Shown here in pieces: positions 26,556 through 35,285 of a stretch of 64,000 bases of DNA. The stretch covers positions 3,195,105 through 3,259,104 of the forward strand of contig NZ_ABIZ01000001.1 in the NCBI RefSeq assembly GCF_000172155.1, given 5' to 3'. The notes under the pieces are model-generated. The model made no database searches, was not told the origin of the DNA, and worked only from the letters and a program-made list of their open reading frames with translations. Positions within the stretch are counted from its first letter, which is position 1. Every line of letters starts with the position of its first letter. The position numbers and the translations under genes are program-made. This stretch comes from Verrucomicrobium spinosum DSM 4136 = JCM 18804. Its GTDB lineage: Bacteria > Verrucomicrobiota > Verrucomicrobiia > Verrucomicrobiales > Verrucomicrobiaceae.

Positions 26556-27923
26556 ATGAGCATCGAACCTGGCAAAAAAGGGGTGGGGGCGATGTTGCTC
26601 AAGCAGCTGGACTACTCAGTGCTCCAGCAGTGCATGCACTGCGGTATGTGTCTGCCCACATGTCCGACCTACGTGGAGACCAAGCGGGAGCGGAACAGCC
26701 CGCGGGGGCGCATTGCTCTCATGCGGGCTATGGCAGACGGTGAGGTTCCCGTGACCAGGAGCTTTGCCGATGAAATGTACTACTGCCTGGGATGTCTGGC
26801 CTGCCAGACGGCCTGCCCGGCAGGGGTGAACTATGTGGAGCTCTTTGAAACCTCCCGGGCTGAGGTCGAGCGCAGCGGAGTGCAACCTCGCGGGCAGCGG
26901 GATTTTTGGCGTTGGCTCACCCTGGAGGTGCTTTTCATGCACCCGCGGCTGTTGAGAGCAGTCGGCCTGATGCTCCGGGTGTATCAGCAGACGGGACTGC
27001 AGACCATGGTCCGGAGGCTGGGTCTGCCGAAGCTGATACCAGGGAAACTCGGCTCTCTGGAGCCTCAGACCCCCACGGTGGCGGCGGCTTTCTCAGATGA
27101 TCTCATTGATGCGGTGGAATCGCCTGCGGAAAGGCCCCGATATCGCGTGGCTTTGCTGACGGGGTGTGTGCAGGATCTCGTCTTCTCCCAGATCAATCGT
27201 GATACGGCCGACGTGCTGCTCGCGAACGGGTGCGAGGTGATTACGCCTCGCAACCAGTACTGTTGCGGCTCCCTCCATGGGCACAACGGTGCGCCGGAAC
27301 TGGCCCGCGATCTGGCCCGACGCCAGCTCGACATGTTTGATGTCGATAGCCTGGATGCGATCATCACCAATGCGGGCGGGTGTGGATCTCACCTGAAGCA
27401 CTACGGGCATCTGCTTCATCATGACCCTGTGTACGGGCCCAAAGCTGCGGAGTGGGATCGCAAGGTGCGTGACATTCACGAATGGCTGGTGGAAATCGGC
27501 ATCCGCAAGCCGGTGTCTGCCCCTGCCACAGTGGACAGTACGCCCGTGGAAGTGACTTATCATGAATCCTGTCACCTCTGTCACGGGCAGAAGATCACCA
27601 GCCAGCCGCGGGTGGTGCTTGGTGCCATCCCCGGGTTGAAGGTGAAGGAACTGCCGGAAAGCAACTGGTGCTGTGGCAGCGCCGGGATCTACAACATCAC
27701 CCAGCCTGAGCAATCGGCCAAGCTGCTGGAGCGCAAGCTGAAGAATCTCGAGGCCACTGGGGCCGGCGTGGTTGCTACATCGAACCCGGGATGCCACATG
27801 CAGCTCGCCTTTGGGCTGCGGTCAAAGCCCGAAGCAAAATGCCATGAGGTGACGCAACCCGTGAGTTTGTTGGCGGAGGCCTACAGGAGGGAAAGGGAAG
27901 AGGGGGGAAGGCAAGAGGAATAA
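26556..27923 (+). CDS. glcF: Glycolate oxidase iron-sulfur subunit GlcF
   Basis: A 455-residue electron-transfer subunit. Two 4Fe-4S motifs occur near residues 27-35 (CMHCGMCLPTCPTY) and 76-90 (CLGCLACQTACPAG). Two CCG (heterodisulfide-reductase-type) domains follow, with NQYCCGSLHGHNG, then YHESCHLCHGQ and SNWCCGSAGIYN. It hands electrons from GlcD to the quinone pool. The last ~12 residues (REREEGGRQEE) come from a purine-only DNA tract and are unlikely to be conserved. A similar G/A-rich tract follows the next gene. No GlcE gene is present between them, so this is the two-subunit arrangement. Confidence 0.95.
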   Translation: MSIEPGKKGVGAMLLKQLDYSVLQQCMHCGMCLPTCPTYVETKRERNSPRGRIALMRAMADGEVPVTRSFADEMYYCLGCLACQTACPAGVNYVELFETSRAEVERSGVQPRGQRDFWRWLTLEVLFMHPRLLRAVGLMLRVYQQTGLQTMVRRLGLPKLIPGKLGSLEPQTPTVAAAFSDDLIDAVESPAERPRYRVALLTGCVQDLVFSQINRDTADVLLANGCEVITPRNQYCCGSLHGHNGAPELARDLARRQLDMFDVDSLDAIITNAGGCGSHLKHYGHLLHHDPVYGPKAAEWDRKVRDIHEWLVEIGIRKPVSAPATVDSTPVEVTYHESCHLCHGQKITSQPRVVLGAIPGLKVKELPESNWCCGSAGIYNITQPEQSAKLLERKLKNLEATGAGVVATSNPGCHMQLAFGLRSKPEAKCHEVTQPVSLLAEAYRREREEGGRQEE

Positions 27924-27984
27924 GGGGGAGGCGCTACGCTGGTTGAGGTGCCGCGATCGGGTTAGTTGAGGCGAGGGGTGATTG

Positions 27985-28110
27985 TTGGCTGCTTTCGTCC
28001 CGAAGAGCTTGGTGTGGCTTGTCGTGACCGTGATCGGATTGATTTTAACCTCTTGTAATGCGGGTGTGAGAATCGCCCCGCTGTCTTGCAATCGCTGGCT
28101 TTCGTCCTAA
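27985..28110 (+). CDS. Possible 41-residue lipoprotein-like peptide
   Basis: TTG-initiated frame with a GAGGGG ribosome site 6 bases upstream. The peptide has a hydrophobic core VWLVVTVIGLILTSC, with LTSC fitting a lipobox, then a short Cys-containing tail. It ends 13 bases before the NamZ-like lipoprotein gene. Entericidin-like small lipoproteins have this shape, but I see no sequence family match. Confidence 0.3.
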   Translation: MAAFVPKSLVWLVVTVIGLILTSCNAGVRIAPLSCNRWLSS

Positions 28111-28123
28111 AGGGGATAACCCC

Positions 28124-29368
28124 ATGCCTGCACTCAAGATTCTCCTCAGCTTTCTTGTTGGACTCACGATAGCCGGTTGCACCCTTCCCCAGCAGCCTTC
28201 AGTGCGTCCGGTGGGGCCCGCAGCGGCCCCCAATGCTCCCTTCACGCTGGGGATTGATGTGCTGGCGAGCAATGGCTATGACCTGCTCCGGGGCAAGCGC
28301 GTGGGGCTGATCTGCAACCAGACGAGCATGACGGGCAACGGTACGCTGACCCGGGTGGCATTGAGGCGTGCGGGTGTCAATCTGGTCGCGCTCTATGCTC
28401 CGGAGCACGGGGTAGATGGGACCATCAAGGCGGGAATTCATGTGCAGGATCGGAAGGATCCTGTGACGGGGTTGACGGTGTATTCCCTCTATGGCGACAC
28501 GCGCAAGCCAACACCGCGGATGCTGGCACCCATTGATGTCATGTTGTTTGATCTACAGGACATCGGCTCGCGCAGTTATACCTACATCTCCACCATGGTG
28601 GTGGCCATGGAGGCGTGCGGGGAGGGCGGAAAGGAGTTTATCGTGCTGGACCGGCCGAATCCGCTGGGGGGATGGCGCGTGGAGGGGCCGCCGGTGGAGC
28701 CTCAGTGGAAGTCTTTCGTAAGCCAGGTGAATGTGCCCTACGTGCATGGCATGACGACGGGGGAGCTGGCAATGATGGTGGCCGGAGAGGGGTGGATCAC
28801 CCGGCGGCCTCGTCTGAGGGTGGTGAAGATGCGGGGTTATGATCGCAACATGCTCTGGCAGGACACGGGGCTGCGTTGGTACCGTACGTCGCCGAACATT
28901 CCGCACGCGGGTTCGCCCTTGTACTACGTGGCGACGGGGATGCTCGGCGGGGCTGCGGCTGTCGATGTGGGGATTGGCACGGAGAATCCGTTCGGCTACG
29001 CGGGAGGTCGTGGGGTGAATCCGCAGGTGTTTGTCGACTATTGCCGACGCCTCGGTTTTCCTGGTGTGGGGTATGAGGCGTACGCGCGGGAGGGCTTTGG
29101 TGGCGTGAAGCTGCGCATGGATCCCAGAACTCCGGCGAATATCACGGCTCTGGACGTGTACTTGATCGCCGGTCTGCAGAATCAGACTCGTGGGGCGGTG
29201 CTTGGGCGGATGTCTGCCTCGCAGATCAGCCTGTTCAACAAGGTGTATGGCAGCGACAGTCTGCGGAGAGACCTGATGCGGGGAGTTTCTCCGACTCGTA
29301 TTGTCAGTTCCTGGAAGCGGTTCGAGGACGGCTTTCGCGCCAAGCGCCAGCGGTATCTGATGTACTGA
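28124..29368 (+). CDS. DUF1343 lipoprotein, NamZ-like exo-beta-N-acetylmuramidase
   Basis: A 414-residue lipoprotein with a short signal peptide and lipobox IAGC near residue 19. The body is the DUF1343 (YbbC/NamZ) family: GKRVGLICNQTSMT near residue 62, LYAPEHGVDG near 92, MLFDLQDIGSRSYTYIS near 140 and VLDRPNPLGG near 175. NamZ members release terminal N-acetylmuramic acid from peptidoglycan fragments, so a role in wall recycling or in feeding on wall debris is likely. It starts 13 bases after a possible small lipoprotein frame, with AAGGGG before the ATG. Its C-terminus (FRAKRQRYLMY) matches the usual family end, so the gene is complete. Confidence 0.9.
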   Translation: MPALKILLSFLVGLTIAGCTLPQQPSVRPVGPAAAPNAPFTLGIDVLASNGYDLLRGKRVGLICNQTSMTGNGTLTRVALRRAGVNLVALYAPEHGVDGTIKAGIHVQDRKDPVTGLTVYSLYGDTRKPTPRMLAPIDVMLFDLQDIGSRSYTYISTMVVAMEACGEGGKEFIVLDRPNPLGGWRVEGPPVEPQWKSFVSQVNVPYVHGMTTGELAMMVAGEGWITRRPRLRVVKMRGYDRNMLWQDTGLRWYRTSPNIPHAGSPLYYVATGMLGGAAAVDVGIGTENPFGYAGGRGVNPQVFVDYCRRLGFPGVGYEAYAREGFGGVKLRMDPRTPANITALDVYLIAGLQNQTRGAVLGRMSASQISLFNKVYGSDSLRRDLMRGVSPTRIVSSWKRFEDGFRAKRQRYLMY

Positions 29369-29498
29369 GGAGAGGGAGAAGGGAAGAGGGGTAAGGGCAA
29401 CGGGAGCGAACTTTGGGATGGCGGGAGGGGCCGGAAGTCGTTGGTAGGGCGCGGTTTGGGTTGCAACTAGGCATTAACTGGCTCACAATCCCGTGACC

Positions 29499-30077
29499 AT
29501 GGCAAAAAAAGCTGTAAAAAAGGCAACGACCCTCACCTCTCAACGCTCCGATGAGGAGGAGATGGCCTTTGCGGCCGCCACGTTCGCCGATGACAAGAAG
29601 GCGGAAGACATCGTGATCATGGACGTGCAGGGAATCTCGCCTGTGGCAGATTACTTTGTGATCTGCACCGCGACCTCGATGCCGCACCTCAAGGCCATTC
29701 GCAACGAGGTGAAGGACCGCTTTTGGGTCGAACACAATCGCAAACCCATCGCCGTGGATGAGAAGATGGAGAGTCTCTGGATCATCCTGCACTACGGGGA
29801 TGTGATGGTGCATGTTTTCCACAAGGAAAAGCGCGACTTCTACGCTCTGGAAGAGCTCTGGGGCGACGCGCCGCGGGTCGCCTGGCAGCCGACCGTGCCG
29901 GTGCCCGCCGCTCCTGCGCCCAAGGCCAAGAAAGCAGCTGCTCCTGCCAAGAAAGCAGCTGCTCCTGCCAAGAAAGCAGCTGCTCCTGCCAAAAAGGCCG
30001 CTGCCCCTGCCAAGAAATCTGCCGCCAAAAAAGCCTCTGCAAAGAAGGCTCCTGCCAAGAAGGCCGCGCGTAAGTAG
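29499..30077 (+). CDS. rsfS: Ribosome silencing factor RsfS with histone-H1-like Lys/Ala/Pro tail
   Basis: Binds ribosomal protein uL14 and blocks subunit joining under starvation. With ATG 29499 it has 192 residues. The RsfS domain covers ~20-125 (KKAEDIVIMDVQGISPVADYFVICTA; SLWIILHYGDVMVHVF). Both ends are unusual: a short basic N-terminus (MAKKAVKKATT) and a ~55-residue tail of KKAAAPA repeats followed by KKASAKKAPAKKAA, like bacterial histone-H1-type tails. The usual protein is ~110-130 residues. The tail is encoded by four 21-base DNA repeats. cinA follows 5 bases after the stop, so the two are co-translated. The tail may bind rRNA or DNA. Confidence 0.9.
   Translation: MAKKAVKKATTLTSQRSDEEEMAFAAATFADDKKAEDIVIMDVQGISPVADYFVICTATSMPHLKAIRNEVKDRFWVEHNRKPIAVDEKMESLWIILHYGDVMVHVFHKEKRDFYALEELWGDAPRVAWQPTVPVPAAPAPKAKKAAAPAKKAAAPAKKAAAPAKKAAAPAKKSAAKKASAKKAPAKKAARK
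29925..30008 (+). repeat. Four tandem 21-bp repeats encoding the RsfS tail
   Basis: Three identical units (GCCAAGAAAGCAGCTGCTCC plus T) followed by one diverged copy, in frame and encoding AKKAAAP each. The near-identical DNA suggests recent slippage or expansion, so the copy number probably varies between strains. Confidence 0.85.
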
Positions 30078-30082
30078 TCGGC

Positions 30083-31339
30083 ATGAGGTTGGAACTCATC
30101 AATACGGGCACGGAACTGCTCATCGGCGACGTCATCAACACGAACGCGGCCTGGCTGGGGCAGCGCATGGTTGATCTGGGGGTGCTCGTACAACGCGCCA
30201 CCATCGTGCCGGATGGCATGGCGATTGAGGAGGCGCTCAATGAGGCGGTGCGCCGTTCAGATGTCGTGATCATCACGGGTGGACTGGGCCCGACAGCAGA
30301 CGATGTCTCCAGAGAGGCTGCCGCAGGAGTGCTTGGGCTGGCCCTTGAGACGGATCCTGAGGTCATGAAGGTGCTGGAGGCGATCTTTGCCCGATCGGGC
30401 AAGCTGGTCAATGAGCACAATCAACGACAGGCCTTGGTGGTGAAGGGGGCGCATGTGCTGGCCAATCCCCATGGCACCGCTCCGGGATTGCATCTGCCCG
30501 CGAGCTTGGGCGCACCCAAAGGTCTGCATTGCACACTGTTTCTTTTGCCCGGACCGCCCAGGGAACTGAAGCCGATGATGGTGGAGCTGGTGGAGCCCAT
30601 CATACGGGGGATGCTGCCAGGTGGCACGGATAAGGAGTGTCGCTATTTCAAATTTACCGGGATTGGTGAATCGGACATCTCGATGGCGCTCCAGGAAGGC
30701 CTGGAAGCCATTGGCGACCTGGAAATTGGGTATTGCCTGGGTAAGGGTGATGTGGACGTGCGGTTGAATGGACCCGTCGGCGCTCTGGATCGTGCCGGAG
30801 TCTTCTGTCGGGAGAAGCTGGGCGAGTTCCTGGTTTCTGATGACCGTCGCCTCGTGGAAGAGGTGGTGGTGGGCCTGTTGAAGGATCGCGGGGAATGGCT
30901 TGCCACGGCGGAGAGTTGCACGGGTGGCTTCATCGCCCATCGCGTCACAAACGTCAGCGGGGCCTCAGGCGTGTTCGGGCATGGCTTGGTGACCTATGCC
31001 AATGAGGCCAAGATCCAGCACCTCGGCGTGCCGGCTGAACTGATCGAGGAACATGGTGCGGTCAGTGAACCGGTGGCTGCGGCCATGGCGGAGGGATGCC
31101 TCCGCGTTAGCGGTGCGGATCACGCCGTGGCGGTCACGGGAATAGCCGGGCCTACGGGGGGAACCTCTGAGAAACCCACCGGCACGGTGTTTATCGCGCT
31201 GGCGTCCAAGGGTGTTCCCGTAGAGGTGCGCAAGCGCTGGTATCGGGGAGAGCGGGAGCGATTTAAGATTCTGACCAGTCAAACGGCGCTCGACTTTGTC
31301 CGGCGGCGTCTGCAAGGGTATGCCTTGCCGAACGGCTGA
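30083..31339 (+). CDS. cinA: CinA family protein (COG1058 domain + NMN deamidase domain)
   Basis: A 418-residue two-domain protein. Residues 1-170 form the MoaB/MogA-like CinA domain (MRLELINTGTELLIGDVINT, VIITGGLGPTADDVSREA, FLLPGPPREL), tied to pyrophosphatase activity on ADP-ribose-type nucleotides. Residues ~260-410 form the nicotinamide-mononucleotide amidohydrolase domain (AESCTGGFIAHRVT, YANEAKIQHLGV, AVTGIAGPTGGT). Together they recycle pyridine nucleotides. It starts 5 bases after rsfS on the same strand; the next gene is 80 bases away. Both ends fit the family length, so it looks complete. Confidence 0.95.
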   Translation: MRLELINTGTELLIGDVINTNAAWLGQRMVDLGVLVQRATIVPDGMAIEEALNEAVRRSDVVIITGGLGPTADDVSREAAAGVLGLALETDPEVMKVLEAIFARSGKLVNEHNQRQALVVKGAHVLANPHGTAPGLHLPASLGAPKGLHCTLFLLPGPPRELKPMMVELVEPIIRGMLPGGTDKECRYFKFTGIGESDISMALQEGLEAIGDLEIGYCLGKGDVDVRLNGPVGALDRAGVFCREKLGEFLVSDDRRLVEEVVVGLLKDRGEWLATAESCTGGFIAHRVTNVSGASGVFGHGLVTYANEAKIQHLGVPAELIEEHGAVSEPVAAAMAEGCLRVSGADHAVAVTGIAGPTGGTSEKPTGTVFIALASKGVPVEVRKRWYRGERERFKILTSQTALDFVRRRLQGYALPNG

Positions 31340-31419
31340 TTCTGGTTCAAGATATCGGTCCGGATGATTATTTTTGCTGGCGTCCTCTTGGTGTGCCAGC
31401 CACCCTTATCCTGGCCCAC

Positions 31420-33462
31420 ATGATTTCTTTGTCCGTACTTTTGCCATGGTCTCGCGCTGCCCGTATGGGTGGGTTGTTGCTTGCCCTCACCGCTCTAACC
31501 TCTGGCATGGCCCTGGCGGATGTGAAGCTAAGGGCGGGGGACGGCAAGCGCAGCAAGGGCGACGTTTTCATCCCCGAGGCACGTGATGTGTCTGCCAGCT
31601 TTGTGGCTGGAAATGCTGTTGATATTGAACTGATTGGGACCATCGGAACCCTGAAACAGGCCGACTTTGTGATTCGTCAGCTTCCAGAGCACGGTACGCT
31701 CACCAACCTGCGCCCGCATCCCCGCGAATCCAACAAGTCCCTTATCACCTACACCCATGCCGGGGAGCAGGCGTCTCTGATGGACCGCTTCACGTACTCC
31801 GTGCGGGTGGATGGGGGGCCTTTTTCGGCACCTGCCACCGTCACGCTGCGTGGGCAGCGCATGGAGCCGATCCTCTCCATCGTCAAAATGCCCTCATTTG
31901 GCAGGGTGTTTTTGGGTGGTGAAGCTTCAGGCGTCGTCTCCGTGCGAAACATGGGGCGCGCGCCCTACCGGATGAACATGGTGTGGAGTGAGGGCTGGTC
32001 CGGTCCTCCTACGCTGGAGGTAAACCCGGGCGATACGGTGGATTTCCAGATGATCTTCAAGCCAGTCCGTCCGGGTGAGGTGCGACAGGAGATCGAACTC
32101 CAACCCGGTGTGAAAACGAGCAAGCTGACCCTTTTTGGTGAAGGCGTGCGAGCACTGACGGTCAGTCCTGGTTATCTCACGCTGGACTACAATCGCGCCA
32201 CTGGAGTGCGCTCAGGGATTCTGACGCTGGTCAATGGACGCTCCGATCCGATGAAGGTGACCATCAAGTTTCCCATCAGGCTGCTGGCTCCAGCGTCACT
32301 GGAGATCCCGCCGCAGCAAAAGGCTGAGGTGCTGTTGCAACTGCCGGCTACGGATGTGCCCCAGTTTCTTGGTGAAGTGGTGGTGGAGGCAGACGGCGTA
32401 TCCGAGAAAGTCGCGGTGCAGTCCCGGCCCAAGCCGGCTGAACTGAAAGTCGTTTCCCCAGAAAAGGGCACCTTGGACTTCGGTCAGGTGACCCAGCGTA
32501 AGGCGACCAGCCGCGACATCATTCTGGCCAATACAGGTGGAGAACTGCTCGTGGTGGAGGTGCAGGCTCGCAATCCGTACGTGTCGGAGTTTTCCGGTCA
32601 GGCCCTGCGTCTGGAGCCTGGCCAACAACGCAGCGTGAAGGTCTTTCTGAAGAGCGAGTCTCTGGGGAATGTCATCAGTGACCTTCGCATCATTGGGGGC
32701 GCATCGGAGTCGGTGGTCACCCTCAAATCTTACGTTCGTGAACTGGCTGCTCCTGACGTCGCCCCCGCGCCTCCGGTCGTGGCTGCTAGCCCTGTCGTTC
32801 CAGTGGCTCCTTCCACGGGGGGCTCACAGCCTGCCCCGGCCCCGATGGCACCTCCCGTGGCGGCACCTCCCGCACCTGCTCCGGTAGCAGTGGCTCCGAG
32901 CCCCGTTGCCGCCCCGGTGCGTAGAACGGCACCTCCGGACGCGCCCCGCGCCCCGCTCAACAATGTGCAAAGTGCACTGGCGGCCTACCTGGCGACGGAA
33001 GGGTTGCCTATGCCTTCCAGCTCGATCAACCCGCATCTGGACCGAGTGAACAGTGTGGAACTGGTGGATCGGGAAACTTCCAACTTCACCATCGCCTGGA
33101 AGAAGCCTGGTGTGGCTCCTGCGGGCTGGGCCTTGGAGAGTGCCTCCATGTCCAAGGATGAAAGTAGCAACCTCTTCATCAAGACCTGGAACCGTGTGAA
33201 TCATTGGAAGACGGTCTCCGGCGACAATGACAAGGTGGTTGTGAAGGTGCTGGCGCTGCGCCCCGCCTCGCAATACGAGATGCGCGTGCGCGGTGTGGAT
33301 CGCGATGGCAAATTCTCCGAACCGTCTCCAATCTTTGTGGTAACCACCCCGGAACCTTGGCGGGTGCCCGCCTGGGCTTGGCGTGGGATGCTCGTGAGTG
33401 CGTTGCTGGTAGTGATCTACATGCTCTGGCGTGCGCGCCGTGGGGACTTCGAGTTCGCTTGA
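31420..33462 (+). CDS. Secreted membrane-anchored protein with Ig-like/ASH repeats and an FnIII domain
   Basis: A 680-residue exported protein. The signal peptide covers ~1-34 (core LLLALTALTSGMALA). Repeated beta-sandwich segments of the abnormal-spindle/choice-of-anchor-D kind follow: PSFGRVFLGGEASGVVSVRN, GTLDFGQVTQRKATSRDIIL and HVTL-like strands over residues 150-450. A Pro/Ala-rich linker (~455-520) leads to a fibronectin-III-like domain (VELVDRETSNFTIAWKKPG, LRPASQYEMRVRGVDRDGKFSEPSP) and a C-terminal membrane anchor (MLVSALLVVIYMLWRARRG). The topology implies an outward-facing scaffold or adhesive protein. The frame opens at 31393 (GTG). No precise function can be named. Confidence 0.8.
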   Translation: MISLSVLLPWSRAARMGGLLLALTALTSGMALADVKLRAGDGKRSKGDVFIPEARDVSASFVAGNAVDIELIGTIGTLKQADFVIRQLPEHGTLTNLRPHPRESNKSLITYTHAGEQASLMDRFTYSVRVDGGPFSAPATVTLRGQRMEPILSIVKMPSFGRVFLGGEASGVVSVRNMGRAPYRMNMVWSEGWSGPPTLEVNPGDTVDFQMIFKPVRPGEVRQEIELQPGVKTSKLTLFGEGVRALTVSPGYLTLDYNRATGVRSGILTLVNGRSDPMKVTIKFPIRLLAPASLEIPPQQKAEVLLQLPATDVPQFLGEVVVEADGVSEKVAVQSRPKPAELKVVSPEKGTLDFGQVTQRKATSRDIILANTGGELLVVEVQARNPYVSEFSGQALRLEPGQQRSVKVFLKSESLGNVISDLRIIGGASESVVTLKSYVRELAAPDVAPAPPVVAASPVVPVAPSTGGSQPAPAPMAPPVAAPPAPAPVAVAPSPVAAPVRRTAPPDAPRAPLNNVQSALAAYLATEGLPMPSSSINPHLDRVNSVELVDRETSNFTIAWKKPGVAPAGWALESASMSKDESSNLFIKTWNRVNHWKTVSGDNDKVVVKVLALRPASQYEMRVRGVDRDGKFSEPSPIFVVTTPEPWRVPAWAWRGMLVSALLVVIYMLWRARRGDFEFA

Positions 33463-33484
33463 GCAGGTTGTTGTCCGCTGCCTG

Positions 33485-34594
33485 CTACGAGGCGGGGCCG
33501 CCCTTTGCTTTGCGCAGGGTTTCGAAGAGACGGTACGCCTGCTCACGGGCTTCATTTGGGAAGTCGTGATCGCAATCTGGGTGGATCACCTGGAGGCGAT
33601 CCGCTGCGCTATAAAGGCGATACACGTCGCGTGCGGCGGTAGCGACCCGGTCCACGCTGTCCCATTTGAAATTGCCGTCCCGCAAGGGCGCTGAAATGAG
33701 AACATGGCGGGGGGCCACCGCGGCGAGGAGTTCAGGGAAGTCAAAAGGCGCATCCTGCGGCCGACCCACGTACTGGGCCATGCGGGGCATGTAGCGATCC
33801 TGCGTCCACCCACGGAGGTCTCCGTTCTTGTAGTCGCGATAAGAGTCCAGGCCGCAGGAGCTGACCACAATGTGGATCCGAGGGTCGAACACGGCGGTGT
33901 AAACGGAGTTGTGCCCACCCAGCGAGTGGCCCACCGCACCATATCGCCCATGCTGCACGTACGGAAGGCTGTCGAGCACATCCAGAGCTCGTATATTGTC
34001 CCAGATCGCCTTCATAGTGCCGCTGTCGTACCCCAGCCCCTTGAGATCCGGGGTGTATCCGGCCAGGTGTGGATAGCTGGGCGCGATGGTGACAAAGCCA
34101 CGAGCCGCGAGTTCGCTGGCGTACTGGCGGTTGGCCTTGCCTCCCAGACCCACGACTACACCATAACCCACCTGGTTGTCGGTAGGGTGCAGACATAGAA
34201 CCGCTGGATGGCGGGGTGGGCTGCCGGACTGGAGAGCTGTCTTGGGCACGCACAGATAGGCGGGGGTGCGACTGCCTGGCTCGGACTGGTAGGTGATGCG
34301 CTGCCGGATGTAATTTCCTGCATCCGTCTGTTCCTCGATCTGGACATCCAGCGGACAGCGTTTGCTGACATCTGGCAGAGGACCCATCACGGACTGGGCT
34401 GCTTTCAGAATCTCCAGCCGGCGAGGTTCCCATTCTGCAGGAGTGGTCGCTGGCTTGCACCCCCCGTTGGGAAGGCGGATTTCCAGAGGCTTGAAGGGGT
34501 CCAGTCGTGCAAGGTGGGCGACTGGGCTGTCTGCGGCAGCGGAAGCGTGGGCAAGGAGGCTGGAGGCAGCGATGAAGGAGAGCGCGCGGAGCAT
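33485..34594 (-). CDS. Secreted alpha/beta hydrolase (acetylxylan-esterase/dienelactone-hydrolase type)
   Basis: A 369-residue exported hydrolase. The signal peptide (MLRALSFIAASSLLAHASA) is followed by an alpha/beta-hydrolase fold: HPAVLCLHPTD for the oxyanion strand, nucleophile elbow GHSLGGHNS (Ser near residue 222), an Asp region near FDFPELLAAVAPRHVLIS, and a C-terminal catalytic His in HPDCDHDFPNE. The family includes many Verrucomicrobial/Planctomycete esterases that deacetylate plant or algal polysaccharides. It ends 22 bases from the convergent Ig/FnIII gene. The substrate is unknown; a carbohydrate ester is likely, and the region also encodes a pectinase. Confidence 0.85.
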   Translation of the reverse strand: MLRALSFIAASSLLAHASAAADSPVAHLARLDPFKPLEIRLPNGGCKPATTPAEWEPRRLEILKAAQSVMGPLPDVSKRCPLDVQIEEQTDAGNYIRQRITYQSEPGSRTPAYLCVPKTALQSGSPPRHPAVLCLHPTDNQVGYGVVVGLGGKANRQYASELAARGFVTIAPSYPHLAGYTPDLKGLGYDSGTMKAIWDNIRALDVLDSLPYVQHGRYGAVGHSLGGHNSVYTAVFDPRIHIVVSSCGLDSYRDYKNGDLRGWTQDRYMPRMAQYVGRPQDAPFDFPELLAAVAPRHVLISAPLRDGNFKWDSVDRVATAARDVYRLYSAADRLQVIHPDCDHDFPNEAREQAYRLFETLRKAKGGPAS

Positions 34595-34993
34595 CGCGGA
34601 AAATACGAGGGCAGGAGCCCGTTCCTTCTGGGAACCGGAGGGGTTGGGCGAGACTCTCTTTGCGCAAAAATCGAGGCTTCCTCAGAGCTAGTCTGGGGTG
34701 GTAGCATGAGGGGGGGCGGGTGTCTGCATTCTCAATCTTGCTGCCATAAGAGTGGCGCGTAGCGGGATCTGGCCACGGCATTGAAGCCTGTCGAAACCAC
34801 TCCCACGCTGGGTGGAGATGCTGGCGGAGAATTTTGCCTAGCTGGAAGCGCACGACAAGATGCACAAAGTTTCCTTGCAGCGGACTTGGCGAGAAGGAGT
34901 GGTCGCTGCGGATGAACCTGCACGAGCCTGTTTCTGGCAAAAAAACTCTTCTGAGAACCCATCCAGTGGGCGGTTCAAATACGAATCGCGGGC
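34595..34993. other. Intergenic region between divergent genes
   Basis: About 400 bases separating the esterase gene from a small plus-strand gene. Apparent reading frames here are overlap artefacts of either neighbour. It should contain both promoters, but no element is clear to me. Confidence 0.4.
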
Positions 34994-35215
34994 ATGAAGT
35001 TGTACCAAGTTCTCCTAACTTCCGGAGGGTCAGGCCATGTGACCGCTGAGGGCTACACTCGCATTGGTGAGCTGATCATGTTTTTCCGCGGTCCGTCCAA
35101 GGGCTGGGTCGCCTCCTATCGTTCAGATTTGGTGGCGAGCATCCGCGATGTATCGGTGTCTCCTGCTGCGGGCGGAGCGATCGCAGAGGAGCTTCTGGCA
35201 GCAAGGGCAAATTGA
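34994..35215 (+). CDS. Small hypothetical protein, 73 residues
   Basis: Compact soluble protein without signal peptide or membrane segment: MKLYQVLLTSGG, ELIMFFRGPSKGWVASYRSD, then a short Ala-rich C-terminal helix. Composition and codon use look coding. It may be a small beta-alpha domain, but I recognise no family. It precedes a secreted Cys-rich protein by 70 bases on the same strand. Confidence 0.6.
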   Translation: MKLYQVLLTSGGSGHVTAEGYTRIGELIMFFRGPSKGWVASYRSDLVASIRDVSVSPAAGGAIAEELLAARAN

Positions 35216-35285
35216 CTTTTCAGGGCGTCGGGCCACCGGATGATTTTCCTCCACTTTTGCAACGAATTGACGCACACTGGGTTTC

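Noticed and set aside
29382-29425. Purine-rich tracts after glcF and after the NamZ-like gene as related repeats
   Set aside because: They share only a general G/A bias and short matches, so I cannot support a defined repeat or mobile element.
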